Below, one piece after another: positions 8,193 through 19,096 of a stretch of 36,385 bases of DNA. The stretch is taken from contig NZ_BAUA01000144.1 of NCBI RefSeq assembly GCF_000710915.1, positions 1-36,385 on the forward strand, read 5' to 3'. This DNA comes from Nocardia brasiliensis IFM 10847. GTDB lineage: Bacteria; Actinomycetota; Actinomycetes; Mycobacteriales; Mycobacteriaceae. The notes beneath the pieces were generated by a model. It did no database searches. It saw only the letters and a list, made by a program, of their open reading frames with translations, and was not told the DNA's origin. Position 1 is the stretch's first letter. Every line of letters begins with the position of its first letter. The translations under genes and the position numbers were made by a program.

Positions 8193-8235
8193 TGTGGATT
8201 CCTCGAGGAATCCTTGTGGAGTCCTCGAGGAATCC
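8193..8235. repeat. oriC 43-bp direct repeat, copy 1 (two CTCGAG palindromes)
   Basis: It contains GGATTCCTCGAGGAATCC (8196-8213, a perfect 18-bp palindrome) and GGAGTCCTCGAGGAATCC (8218-8235, one mismatched pair). The two are 22 bp apart, start to start, and each is preceded by TGTGGA, the core of a reversed DnaA box. The element matches copy 2 at 41 of 43 positions. Confidence 0.9.
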
Positions 8236-8367
8236 ACCGGTTTGTGCACCGATCGGCTAACAGGTGTGGGGATGGGTGTCGCGACGTCCGCTAACAGGGC
8301 TCGCTCCACAGTTTCCCCAGCCGATCTTGCGCACAGGGGCTGACCAGCCAAGAGGCCCGCACCGGGT

Positions 8368-8410
8368 TGTGGATTCCTCGAGGAGTCCATGTGGAGTCCT
8401 CGAGGAATCC
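8368..8410. repeat. oriC 43-bp direct repeat, copy 2 (two CTCGAG palindromes)
   Basis: The same architecture 175 bp downstream of copy 1: GGATTCCTCGAGGAGTCC (8371-8388) and GGAGTCCTCGAGGAATCC (8393-8410), again 22 bp apart. A fifth CTCGAG at 8410-8415 runs directly into the DnaA box TTGTCCACC. Confidence 0.9.
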
Positions 8411-8634
8411 TCGAGTTGTCCACCCCTCGGTACACACGTGTGAACAACCGGGTGAATTCGGTGGAACAACTCGAGGAGCACTCGAGGATGAATGTGGGAC
8501 AACTTCGGAACTCCACAGACGCCGCTCGTTCATCCTCGAGACACGCACCGGTCATCCCCATGGCACCACGCCCGCTGACCAGCAGATTCGGCGTCAGTGC
8601 ACAGATTCCACAGTGCCTACTACTACTTCAGTTC

Positions 8635-8648
8635 TTCTTCTAGAAGAA
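8635..8648. repeat. AT-richer palindrome in oriC
   Basis: TTCTTCTAGAAGAA is a perfect 14-bp palindrome in the least GC-rich part of the spacer (about 8615-8660, including TACTACTACTTC upstream and CTCTTGAAAA downstream). Its position on the dnaN side of the DnaA boxes would suit a DNA unwinding element; this is an inference. Confidence 0.45.
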
Positions 8649-9055
8649 CTCTCTTGAAAACAGGCTGTGTGGAAAGTCGGTTGGGGAGCTGCGGTCCAGG
8701 AGTGCTCCCGTCCCCAGGCAAGGAGGAGGGGAGTGGAGCCCTCATCGACCAATCCCTGCCCCACACCTATGCATCGCTCGCCGGCCCGAATCTGCGACAC
8801 CCTCTTCGCGACAGTTCCTACTCGCACCCACCGACAAGTTCTCGACACACAGCGCACCGACCCCCGGAGGGTCGGACTAGGCCACGGGCGCAGTCGCGGG
8901 TACGGTTTGGTGTCGGTCGCCTGTGCCACACTTTTGATGGCGGCCGATCCAGCACCCTTCGCGAACCAAACGCTGATCGAGCCGAAAGGCTTGGAGGGAC
9001 CAATGTCCGGCCACTGCACAACAGCTCACGGAACTGGGAGAGGACTGATCGGGCG

Positions 9056-10231
9056 ATGGAGCTTGCAAGCATGAAGTTTCGGGTCGCCCGTGAGGACTTC
9101 GCGGAATCCGTTGCCTGGGTGGCACGTAGCCTCCCGTCCCGGCCTCCGGTCCCGGTGCTCGGCGGCGTGCTGCTCGTCGCCGACGACAGCGGGCTCACCG
9201 TCTCCGGTTTCGACTACGAGGTCTCCGCGCAGATGCGCGTCGCGGCCGAGGTCGCCGGTCCCGGCGAGGTCCTGGTGTCCGGCCGGCTGCTCGCCGACAT
9301 CACCAAGGCGTTGTCGAACAAGCCGGTCGACGTGTCCGTCGACGGCACCCGGGTGCTGATCTCCTGTGGCAGCGCGAAGTTCTCGCTGCCGACCATGCCG
9401 GTCGAGGACTATCCCCAGCTTCCCGAGGTCCCGCAGCAGACCGGTGAACTCGGTGTGGATGTCTTCGCGAGCGCGGTCGGCCAGGTCGCCGTCGCCGCGG
9501 GCCGCGACGACACGCTGCCCATGCTCACCGGCATCCGCGTCGAGATCGAGGGCGACAAGGTGGTGCTCGCGGCCACCGACCGCTTCCGGCTCGCGGTGCG
9601 CCACATCGAGTGGAAGCCCGCCAACGCCGATATCGAGACCGCGGTGCTCATCCCGGCCAGGACGCTGTCCGAGGCCGCCAAGACCCTCGGGGCCTCCGAT
9701 GCCCCGGTGCAGCTGTCGCTGGGCACCGGCGCGGGCTCGGACGGCCTGCTCGGCATCGTGAACGCGGGCCGCCGCACCACCACCCGGCTGCTCGACGCGG
9801 AATTCCCCAAGTTCCGTCAGCTGTTGCCGAAGGAACACACCTCCATCGCCACCCTCCAGGTGTCCGTGCTGACCGAAGCGATCAAACGCGTCGCCCTGGT
9901 CGCCGAGCGGGGTGCGCAGGTGCGGCTGGAGTTCTCCACAGAGGGCCTGCAACTGTCCGCCGGCGGCGACGACGCGGGCCGCGCCGAGGAATGGCTGGAG
10001 GCCGATTTCCGCGGCGAATCCCTGACCATCGCGTTCAACCCGGGCTACCTCATCGACGGCCTGTCCGCGTTGCACGCCGACCGGGTGACGTTCGGCTTCA
10101 CCACGCCCAGCCGTCCCGCGGTGCTGCTGCCAGCCTCCGAGGAGGAGCCGCAGGCCCTCGATTCGGGTGCGTTCGCGGCGCTGGACAGCCCGTACATCTA
10201 CCTGTTGATGCCGGTCCGGCTGCCGGGCTGA
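9056..10231 (+). CDS. dnaN: DNA polymerase III sliding clamp (beta subunit) DnaN
   Basis: The ring-shaped processivity clamp of the replicative polymerase, 391 residues, three-domain clamp fold. Diagnostic blocks are PVPVLGGVLLVADDSGLTVS, SLPTMPVEDYPQLP, AAGRDDTLPMLTG and TTRLLDAEFPKFRQLLP. The C-terminus YIYLLMPVRLPG forms the clamp's peptide-binding pocket. The ATG at 9056 (MELASMKFRV) has GGGAGAGGA about 11 nt upstream; the second ATG at 9071 would leave that site too far away. The frame stays open upstream into oriC, but without homology. Confidence 0.98.
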   Translation: MELASMKFRVAREDFAESVAWVARSLPSRPPVPVLGGVLLVADDSGLTVSGFDYEVSAQMRVAAEVAGPGEVLVSGRLLADITKALSNKPVDVSVDGTRVLISCGSAKFSLPTMPVEDYPQLPEVPQQTGELGVDVFASAVGQVAVAAGRDDTLPMLTGIRVEIEGDKVVLAATDRFRLAVRHIEWKPANADIETAVLIPARTLSEAAKTLGASDAPVQLSLGTGAGSDGLLGIVNAGRRTTTRLLDAEFPKFRQLLPKEHTSIATLQVSVLTEAIKRVALVAERGAQVRLEFSTEGLQLSAGGDDAGRAEEWLEADFRGESLTIAFNPGYLIDGLSALHADRVTFGFTTPSRPAVLLPASEEEPQALDSGAFAALDSPYIYLLMPVRLPG

Positions 10232-10405
10232 GCGCAGGTGCGTGATCGTGAACCGGGTTCGGCCGTCTGTGTTCGCCAGTTCTGTCGGCGGCATCGACGG
10301 TCGGCCCTGCGCGGCTGCGATCATCCGCAGCCATCCCCAGGCGCTGTCGAACCGGTAGCGCGACTGCGGGATTCGTCGGCCCGAGGGTGGGCGAGGACAC
10401 AATTC

Positions 10406-10433
10406 ATCCACAGGCTCACGCAGTGCTGTGGAT
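10406..10433. promoter_or_regulatory. Inverted pair of DnaA-box cores before recF
   Basis: ATCCACAG (10406-10413) and CTGTGGAT (10426-10433) face each other across 12 bp, inside the 288-bp dnaN-recF gap. Each is the core of a DnaA box, and together they could form a hairpin. It may be a minor DnaA-binding site controlling recF or a stem-loop between dnaN and recF. No T-run follows, so termination is not supported. The rest of the gap shows no gene. Confidence 0.45.
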
Positions 10434-10519
10434 GGCCAGCAAACACCTCGGCACCTGCGCCGATGCGGGTCGCGCAGGTCGAATCTGGCGAACTCGTGCA
10501 GGCAGGAGCCAGATAGCGG

Positions 10520-11701
10520 ATGTTCGTTCGAACGCTGTCCCTGCGTGACTTCCGTTCCTGGCATCATGCAGAACTCGAATTATCCCCAGGCCGAACGGTT
10601 TTCTTGGGATCGAACGGCAACGGCAAGACGAACCTGATCGAGGCGCTCGGTTACCTGGCCACCCTCGGGTCGCATCGGGTCGCCGCCGACGCGCCGCTGA
10701 TCAGGATCGGCACCGAACGGGCCAGGATCGGCGCCTCCGTCGTCAACACCGGCCGGGAACTGCGCATCGACGTCGAGCTGAACCAGGGCACCGCCAATCG
10801 CGCCCAGATCAACCGGTCACCGGTCCGGCGCACCCGCGAGATCCTCGGCATCCTGCAGACCGTGCTGTTCGCGCCCGAGGATCTCGCCCTGGTCCGGGGC
10901 GACCCGGGCGAGCGCCGCCGGTTCATGGACGAGTTGTGCACCACCCGCCTGCCCCGGCTGGCCGCGGTGCGCAGCGATTACGATCGCGTGCTGCGGCAGC
11001 GGTCCGCGCTGCTGAAATCCGCTGGGCGGCAAGCCCGATCGAGAGCAGATCTGAGCACGCTGGACGTGTGGGACGGGCACCTGGCCACCCACGCGTCGGT
11101 GCTGCTGGCGCACCGGCTGAAGCTGGTGCACGAGCTGTATCCGTACCTCGCCACGTCGTATGCCTCGATCGCGCCCGAATCCCGGCCCGCCACAATCGGT
11201 TACCGCAGTGCCGCCCTGCCGCCCGAATTCCTCGATCCCGCAAGGGAACCCCAGCCCGACGACACCGAAGCGCTGGAGGCGGTGCTGCTGCGCGAACTCG
11301 CGGCGGCCCGGCCCCGGGAGCTGGAACGTGGTGTGTGCCTGGTCGGCCCGCACCGCGACGAACTCGACCTCAATCTCGGCAGCGCACCGGCCAAGGGGTT
11401 CGCCAGCCACGGGGAATCCTGGTCCTACGCGTTGGCGCTGCGGCTCGCCGCGTTCGAGCTGTTGCGCGCCAACGGATCCGAGCCGGTGCTGCTGCTCGAC
11501 GACGTGTTCGCCGAGCTGGACCGGCGCCGGCGTACCGCGCTCGCCGCGGTCGCGGCCGGTGCGGAACAGGTGCTGATCACGGCCGCGGTGCCGGAGGACG
11601 TGCCGGCCGAGCTGGCCGCGGTGCCGCTGCGGGTGGAGACGAACGGCGGACCGGACGGGCGCACCTCACAGATCGGCGAACCGGCCACACCGCCGCAGTG
11701 A
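10520..11701 (+). CDS. recF: DNA replication and repair protein RecF
   Basis: An SMC-like ABC ATPase that helps load RecA at single-strand gaps with RecO and RecR. 393 residues. The N-terminal FVRTLSLRDFRSW is typical, with Walker A GSNGNGKTNLIEAL near residues 31-44 and the block LFAPEDLALVRGDPGERRRF in the arm. Near the C-terminus are the signature-type SHGESWSYALALRLA and Walker B LLLDDVFAELDRRRR. It follows dnaN after 288 bp; the gnd gene found here in some mycobacteria is absent. Confidence 0.97.
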   Translation: MFVRTLSLRDFRSWHHAELELSPGRTVFLGSNGNGKTNLIEALGYLATLGSHRVAADAPLIRIGTERARIGASVVNTGRELRIDVELNQGTANRAQINRSPVRRTREILGILQTVLFAPEDLALVRGDPGERRRFMDELCTTRLPRLAAVRSDYDRVLRQRSALLKSAGRQARSRADLSTLDVWDGHLATHASVLLAHRLKLVHELYPYLATSYASIAPESRPATIGYRSAALPPEFLDPAREPQPDDTEALEAVLLRELAAARPRELERGVCLVGPHRDELDLNLGSAPAKGFASHGESWSYALALRLAAFELLRANGSEPVLLLDDVFAELDRRRRTALAAVAAGAEQVLITAAVPEDVPAELAAVPLRVETNGGPDGRTSQIGEPATPPQ

Positions 11702-11766
11702 CAAGCACTTTCGTGTCCCGGTGGGCGCGCGAAAGGCAAACACATTCGAATTTCTGCACAGGTTTT

Positions 11767-11781
11767 CCTGTTATCAACAGG
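11767..11781. repeat. Palindrome with a near-consensus DnaA box between recF and dciA
   Basis: CCTGTT-ATC-AACAGG is a 6-bp inverted repeat. It contains TTATCAACA (11771-11779), one base from the DnaA box TTATCCACA, and CCTGTGGAG follows shortly after. It could be a weak DnaA site in front of dciA. Confidence 0.4.
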
Positions 11782-11906
11782 TTCCTGTGGAGAACTCGCC
11801 GACCGGAACGTCCGCGTTCGCTCGACGCTGTTCGCCGCACGGTCTGCGTCGGTGCCCTGTCGTAGAGTGACTCAGGCCGTGACCGACGAGAACGTGAGGA
11901 GCCTTG

Positions 11907-12470
11907 GTGACCGATCAGCAGCAGCCGGGCGCCGAACCGGCAGGTCCAGAGCCGGAGTTACGCGGGATCGACCTGGCCAGGCGCGCGCTCGAGGAGGCCC
12001 GCGCGGCCGCGAAGGCGAGCGGTAAATCCGTCGGGCAGGGGCGTTCCTCGCCGCAGCGCCGCCTCCGGGCCGGCACCCGGCGCCGGTCCGGCTGGTCGGG
12101 TGCGGGGCCGGATCAGCGTGATCCACAGACTTTCGCGGCCCTGACCGGCGCGCTGGCCAAGAGCCGCGGCTGGTCGGCCAAGGTCGCCGAGGGCATGGTG
12201 TTCGGGCGCTGGGCGGGGGTGGTCGGCGAGGACATCGCCGCGCACGCCACGCCGATCACCCTGAAGGACAACGTGCTGAGCATCGCCGCCGAATCGACCG
12301 CCTGGGCCACGCAGTTGCGCATGTTGCAGAGCCAGATCCTGGTGAAGATCAATGCCGCCGTCGGTCCCGGCGTAGTGACCTCGCTGAAGATCACCGGCCC
12401 TGCGGCGCCGAGTTGGCGCAAGGGGGAGCGGCATATCAAGGGCCGTGGCCCGCGTGACACCTACGGTTAG
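11907..12470 (+). CDS. dciA: DciA-type helicase loader (DUF721)
   Basis: The replicative helicase operator that loads DnaB in bacteria lacking DnaC/DnaI. 187 residues. The N-terminal ~75 residues are basic and probably disordered (GIDLARRALEEARAAAKAS and an Arg-rich stretch). The DUF721 domain follows: FGRWAGVVGEDIAAHATPI and LSIAAESTAWATQLRMLQ, with the conserved Trp residues. The start is GTG at 11907 with GAGGAG five bases upstream; TTG at 11904 is in frame but too close to that site. The position between recF and gyrB matches Rv0004 of M. tuberculosis. Confidence 0.92.
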   Translation: MTDQQQPGAEPAGPEPELRGIDLARRALEEARAAAKASGKSVGQGRSSPQRRLRAGTRRRSGWSGAGPDQRDPQTFAALTGALAKSRGWSAKVAEGMVFGRWAGVVGEDIAAHATPITLKDNVLSIAAESTAWATQLRMLQSQILVKINAAVGPGVVTSLKITGPAAPSWRKGERHIKGRGPRDTYG

Positions 12471-12477
12471 CCCGCCG

Positions 12478-12493
12478 CGTTCCACGTGAAACG
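12478..12493. promoter_or_regulatory. parS-like ParB-binding site after dciA
   Basis: CGTTCCACGTGAAACG matches the parS consensus at 13 of 16 positions, with the CACGTGAAAC half intact. It lies in non-coding DNA 8 bp after dciA and is the second of three such sites in the window. Confidence 0.72.
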
Positions 12494-13017
12494 GGGCCGG
12501 ATCGCGCGCCGGGACAACCGATTTCGTCAATGTGACGGAAGTTGGCCGAGTCCGGCGAACAGGGGCGGTACGGACTAGGCTTCACCTGTCGCGCCCGCTC
12601 ACGGGTTCAGCCGGGGGTTTCCGCAGTATGGTGGTCCGCCGCGCGCCGAACCGGTAACCCGTCGGCTACCGTCGCCGACCCGGAAACCGGCGGTGTGCCG
12701 AGGCGGCGCCACGGGCGGTTCGGTGGGTACCGGGCGAGCACCGCCCGATTGCTCCCAGAGTCGAGCGAAAGCGTTAAAAGGCGGAACAGACTCGCGGCGG
12801 TCCGATTTCTCGCATTCACGGAGCTGTCAGGGGTGTCGTAGGTGCGTTGTAGGTTGGCTGTACCAGTAGGATGGTGACGTAACTAGCGGCGATCACCTTC
12901 GGCGCGTTCCGTACAGCTCGCGTGGCCCCACATTTCCCCAGTGGAATGGCCAGGGACCACCGTGTGCTGTGCAGTGCCTCGCCAGGAGGATCAGCAAGTA
13001 AGGAGAGCTACCGACCA
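12494..13017. other. dciA-gyrB intergenic region
   Basis: About 520 bp without a supportable gene. It must carry the gyrB promoter: TAGGAT at 12867-12872 is a plausible -10, but no -35 at good spacing is visible. CCAGGAGGA at 12982-12990 and AAGGAGAG at 13000-13007 are purine-rich; the latter is the gyrB ribosome-binding site. Confidence 0.5.
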
Positions 13018-15072
13018 GTGGCTGCCAACGACTCCAACGCATCGGGCTCGACCAACGCTAACTCGGGCAAGGCGGATTACGGCGCCTCGTCCATTACGGT
13101 CCTCGAAGGACTCGAGGCGGTCCGCAAGCGTCCCGGCATGTACATCGGCTCCACCGGTGAGCGTGGTCTGCACCACCTGATCTGGGAGGTCGTCGACAAC
13201 TCGGTCGACGAGGCGATGGCCGGATACGCGTCCAAGGTCGAGGTGACCCTGCTCGCCGATGGCGGCGTCGAGGTGGTCGACGATGGCCGCGGTATCCCGG
13301 TGGCGATGCACGCCCAGGGCGTCCCGACCATCGAAGTGGTCATGACCCAGCTGCACGCCGGCGGCAAGTTCGACTCCGACTCCTACGCGGTGTCCGGTGG
13401 TCTGCACGGCGTCGGCATCTCCGTGGTGAACGCGCTGTCCTCCCGGCTGGAGGCGGAGATCGACCGCGACGGTTACCACTGGAGCCAGTCGTACAAGGAC
13501 TCGATCCCCGGCAAGCTGGTGCAGGGCGAGGCGTCCAAGCAGACCGGTACCACGATCCGGTTCTGGGCCGACCCGGAGATCTTCGAGACCACGACCTACA
13601 ACTTCGAGACGGTCGCGCGCCGTCTGCAGGAGATGGCGTTCCTGAACAAGGGACTCACCATCACCCTCACCGACGAGCGGGTCAGCGAGTCCGAGATCAC
13701 CGACGACGTGGTCAGCGAGACCGCGGAGGCGCCCAAGCATGCCGAGGCCGATGCCGCGGCGGCGCCGGTCGAGCACAAGGTCAAGACGCGGACCTACCAC
13801 TACCCGGGCGGTCTGGAGGACTTCGTCCGCCACATCAACCGCACCAAGCAGCCGATCCACAACTCCGTCGTCGGGTTCACCGGCAAGGGCACCGGCCACG
13901 AGCTCGAGGTCGCCATGCAGTGGAACTCCGGCTACTCGGAGTCGGTGCACACCTTCGCGAACACCATCAACACCCACGAGGGCGGCACCCACGAGGAAGG
14001 TTTCCGCGCGGCGCTGACCACGGTGGTCAACAAGTACGCCAAAGACAAGAAGCTGATCAAGGAGAAGGACGGCAACCTCACCGGCGACGACATCCGCGAG
14101 GGCCTGGCCGCGATCGTCAGCGTGAAGGTCTCCGAGCCGCAGTTCGAGGGCCAGACCAAGACCAAGCTGGGCAACACCGAGGTCAAGTCGTTCGTGCAGA
14201 AGGCGTGCAACGAGCACCTGACGCACTGGTTCGAGGCCAACCCGGCCGACGCGAAGACCATCGTGAACAAGGCGGTCTCCTCCGCGCAGGCCCGGGTCGC
14301 CGCGCGCAAGGCGCGAGAGTTGGTGCGCCGCAAGTCCGCCACCGATCTCGGCGGCCTGCCGGGCAAGCTGGCCGACTGCCGGTCCAAGGATCCGAGCAAG
14401 TCCGAGATCTACATCGTCGAGGGCGACTCCGCCGGTGGCTCGGCCAAATCCGGTCGCGACTCGATGTATCAGGCGATCCTGCCGCTGCGCGGAAAGATCA
14501 TCAACGTCGAGAAGGCGCGTATCGACCGAGTCCTCAAGAACAACGAGGTGCAGTCGATCATCACCGCCTTCGGCACCGGCATCCACGACGAGTTCGACAT
14601 CGCCAAGCTGCGGTATCACAAGATCGTGCTGATGGCCGACGCCGACGTCGACGGCCAGCACATCGCGACGCTGCTGCTCACGCTGCTGTTCCGGTTCATG
14701 CGCCCGTTGGTCGAGCAGGGGCACGTGTACCTGGCCCAGCCGCCGCTGTACAAGCTCAAGTGGCAGCGTGCCGATCCCGAGTTCGCCTACTCCGACCGGG
14801 AACGCGACGGTCTGCTCGAGGCGGGTCTCGCGGCGGGCAAGAAGATCAACAAGGACGACGGCGTGCAGCGCTACAAGGGTCTGGGCGAGATGAACGCCAA
14901 GGAGCTGTGGGAAACCACCATGGACCCGTCGGTGCGCGTGCTCAAGCTGGTCACCCTGGACGACGCGGCCGCGGCCGACGAGCTGTTCAGCGTGCTGATG
15001 GGCGAGGACGTGGAGGCCCGCCGCAGCTTTATCACCCGTAATGCCAAGGACGTTCGCTTCCTCGACGTATAA
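13018..15072 (+). CDS. gyrB: DNA gyrase subunit B
   Basis: The ATPase subunit of DNA gyrase, which introduces negative supercoils with GyrA. 684 residues from the GTG at 13018 (VAANDSNASGS), which has AAGGAG about 10 nt upstream. The frame is open further back without homology. The GHKL ATPase has EVVDNSVDEAM and VDDGRGIPV; the transducer domain follows. The Toprim domain has EGDSAGGSAKSGRD from Glu468 and the metal-binding DADVD at 541-545. An acidic insertion of about 30 residues around EAPKHAEADAAAAPVEHK separates two parts of the N-terminal half, as in other actinobacteria. The residues PLRGKIINVEKARID are wild type in appearance. gyrA follows after 70 bp. Confidence 0.98.
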   Translation: MAANDSNASGSTNANSGKADYGASSITVLEGLEAVRKRPGMYIGSTGERGLHHLIWEVVDNSVDEAMAGYASKVEVTLLADGGVEVVDDGRGIPVAMHAQGVPTIEVVMTQLHAGGKFDSDSYAVSGGLHGVGISVVNALSSRLEAEIDRDGYHWSQSYKDSIPGKLVQGEASKQTGTTIRFWADPEIFETTTYNFETVARRLQEMAFLNKGLTITLTDERVSESEITDDVVSETAEAPKHAEADAAAAPVEHKVKTRTYHYPGGLEDFVRHINRTKQPIHNSVVGFTGKGTGHELEVAMQWNSGYSESVHTFANTINTHEGGTHEEGFRAALTTVVNKYAKDKKLIKEKDGNLTGDDIREGLAAIVSVKVSEPQFEGQTKTKLGNTEVKSFVQKACNEHLTHWFEANPADAKTIVNKAVSSAQARVAARKARELVRRKSATDLGGLPGKLADCRSKDPSKSEIYIVEGDSAGGSAKSGRDSMYQAILPLRGKIINVEKARIDRVLKNNEVQSIITAFGTGIHDEFDIAKLRYHKIVLMADADVDGQHIATLLLTLLFRFMRPLVEQGHVYLAQPPLYKLKWQRADPEFAYSDRERDGLLEAGLAAGKKINKDDGVQRYKGLGEMNAKELWETTMDPSVRVLKLVTLDDAAAADELFSVLMGEDVEARRSFITRNAKDVRFLDV

Positions 15073-15142
15073 GCCGGTGCGCTCGCCCGCCGGGTGCACA
15101 CCCGCGCGGCACCGCAACCGCACCGCCCGCTAAGGAGACTTG

Positions 15143-17665
<2,523 letters not shown>

Positions 17666-17704
17666 ACCAACAGCGGCGGCAACGAACGGATCTAAGGATT
17701 CCCA

Positions 17705-18922
17705 TTGACCACTCCGAATCAGCCGAATGACGAGCGGCACCAGACGAACGGTGTGACCGAGCGGATCGCACCGTCACCGATTCCGCCGCGGCCGATCCCA
17801 CGGCCGGTCTCCTCGGCAGAGAACGGGCAGCAGGGCGGCGGGCAGCCCAATGGCGGCCCGCCGAACGGCGGCCAACCGGGTGGTGCGCAGTCGCCGGGCG
17901 GCCAGCAGGGCGGGCAACCGCACGGTGGTCAGCCGGGCGGTGCGCGGCCGGGCGGTCCGCAAGCCGGTGGTCAGCAGGGTAGCGGGCCGTCGGCAGGCGG
18001 CCCGCAGGGTGGACAGCCCCGCGAAATGCGCGACCAGCAAGGCGATTTCGCGAACAAGCAGTCCGGCCCCGAGCAGGTGCCCGGTCAAGGCGGCCAAGAA
18101 GCGTTCGACCAGACTGTCCGCATGAACAACTCTGAGTCCGGTGCACCCGAGTCCGGGGATCAGTCCGGCGGCAACGGCGGTGGCCAATCGTCGTTCCAGG
18201 AAGGGTGGTCGCAACTCCCGCAGCGGGAGCCGCAGTCCAACCTGTACCGGCCCGGCCAGGCACCGGTGACCGGACGCCCCAGCGGCTCCGGTGGCGGTGG
18301 CGGTCTCGGCGGTGGCGTCACCAACGCGCGCACCACCGCGGACCTCGCCGCCAAGGCGGCCCGCAAGGAAGCGGCGATGGTGAAGTCCGTCGGCATCGAC
18401 GGACCCACCCGCAGCATCGCGCGTCCCGAACTGATCAAGGACATGCCCGACCTGTCCGAGATCCGGCACCCGCTGCCGCCGTCGGCGCCCGAGACCACCG
18501 GCCCGCAGACCCCGATCTCGCCCGCGGTGCCCGTCGCGGTCGCCGCCGCTGTCGCCACCGGCGAGCCGCTGCGCGCCACCGTGCAGATCCGGCGCATCGA
18601 CCCGTGGTCCACGCTGAAGATCTCGCTCGTCATCAGCGTCGCGATGTTCTTCGTGTGGATGCTCGCGGTCGGCCTGCTCTACATCGTGCTCGAAGGCATG
18701 GGCGTGTGGGAGCGGCTGAACAACACCTTCACCGACATGGTGTCCCAGGACAGCGGGTCGGTCGGCCTCATCGACGCGGGCACGGTCTTCGGCTACGCCG
18801 GCGTCATCGGCCTGATCAACGTCGTGCTGTTCACCGCACTCGGCACCGTGGGCACGTTCATCTACAACCAGTGCTGTGATCTCGTCGGCGGCATCCAGGT
18901 AACCCTGGCCGACCCCGACTAG
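17705..18922 (+). CDS. DUF3566 transmembrane protein with Gly/Gln-rich N-terminus
   Basis: A 405-residue protein of unknown function found next to gyrA throughout the order (Rv0007 in M. tuberculosis). Residues 40-105 are a low-complexity Gly/Gln/Pro run (GGQQGGQPHGGQPGGARPGG). The C-terminal ~115 residues form the DUF3566 domain: RRIDPWSTLKISLVISVAMF leads into a first membrane helix, an outer loop with LNNTFTDMVSQ follows, then a second helix (VIGLINVVLFTALGTVGTFI) and the ending NQCCDLVGGIQVTLADPD. The start is TTG at 17705 after AAGGA. The spacing of 39 bp from gyrA suggests co-transcription. A role near the gyrase or division machinery is unproven. Confidence 0.9.
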   Translation: MTTPNQPNDERHQTNGVTERIAPSPIPPRPIPRPVSSAENGQQGGGQPNGGPPNGGQPGGAQSPGGQQGGQPHGGQPGGARPGGPQAGGQQGSGPSAGGPQGGQPREMRDQQGDFANKQSGPEQVPGQGGQEAFDQTVRMNNSESGAPESGDQSGGNGGGQSSFQEGWSQLPQREPQSNLYRPGQAPVTGRPSGSGGGGGLGGGVTNARTTADLAAKAARKEAAMVKSVGIDGPTRSIARPELIKDMPDLSEIRHPLPPSAPETTGPQTPISPAVPVAVAAAVATGEPLRATVQIRRIDPWSTLKISLVISVAMFFVWMLAVGLLYIVLEGMGVWERLNNTFTDMVSQDSGSVGLIDAGTVFGYAGVIGLINVVLFTALGTVGTFIYNQCCDLVGGIQVTLADPD

Positions 18923-18937
18923 AACCCGGTCTTGCCG

Positions 18938-18978
18938 AACGGCCGGTGCCGCCCTCGCTCGGGCAGCACCGGCCGTTT
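18938..18978 (+). terminator. Terminator after the gyrBA-DUF3566 operon
   Basis: A perfect 12-bp stem, AACGGCCGGTGC (938-949) and GCACCGGCCGTT (966-977), with an inner GCCC/GGGC stem, then TTTGCG. The T-run is short but the stem is very strong. Confidence 0.85.
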
Positions 18979-19028
18979 GCGTCGGTGGCCATCCCGAACT
19001 GCCCTGCGCGGAGCTTCTACCAGCCGTT

Positions 19029-19058
19029 TTGGATGGCATGGGCGGTGTTGTGTACTCT
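19029..19058 (+). promoter_or_regulatory. Possible promoter of tRNA-Ile
   Basis: TTGGAT and TACTCT with an 18-bp spacer lie 39 bp before the tRNA. Spacing and hexamers are acceptable for the housekeeping sigma factor. Confidence 0.5.
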
Positions 19059-19096
19059 CTACACGTTGTCGCGAACTACGCGCTACAACAAGATAA

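Larger units (their letters stand above)
8101..9055. other. oriC: Origin of replication oriC (dnaA-dnaN spacer)
   Basis: A 955-bp non-coding region between dnaA and dnaN, the usual oriC location in Mycobacteriales. It contains many degenerate DnaA boxes, for example GTATCCACA 8102-8110, TTGTGCACC 8242-8250, TTGCGCACA 8327-8335, AATCCACAA (complement) 8367-8375, TTGTCCACC 8416-8424 and ATTCCACAG near 8605. Eight CTCGAG hexamers lie between 8202 and 8540, four inside 18-bp palindromes. A locally AT-richer patch at about 8615-8660 may be the unwinding element. From about 8700 to 9055 the composition is ordinary; it presumably includes the dnaN promoter, which I could not place. Confidence 0.9.

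Noticed and set aside
8193..8410. Palindromic repeats in oriC as a CRISPR array
   Set aside because: Only two units, the repeats are perfect dyads without regular unique spacers, and no cas genes are present.
8433..8444. ACACACGTGTG in oriC as parS
   Set aside because: It is palindromic but lacks the GTTTC/GAAAC arms.
8597..9055. DnaN start far upstream in oriC
   Set aside because: The extension is not clamp-like; ATG 9056 has GGGAGAGGA before it.
12991..15123. 710-residue open frame antisense to gyrB
   Set aside because: A GC-rich codon-mirror frame with no domain; the plus strand is clearly gyrB.
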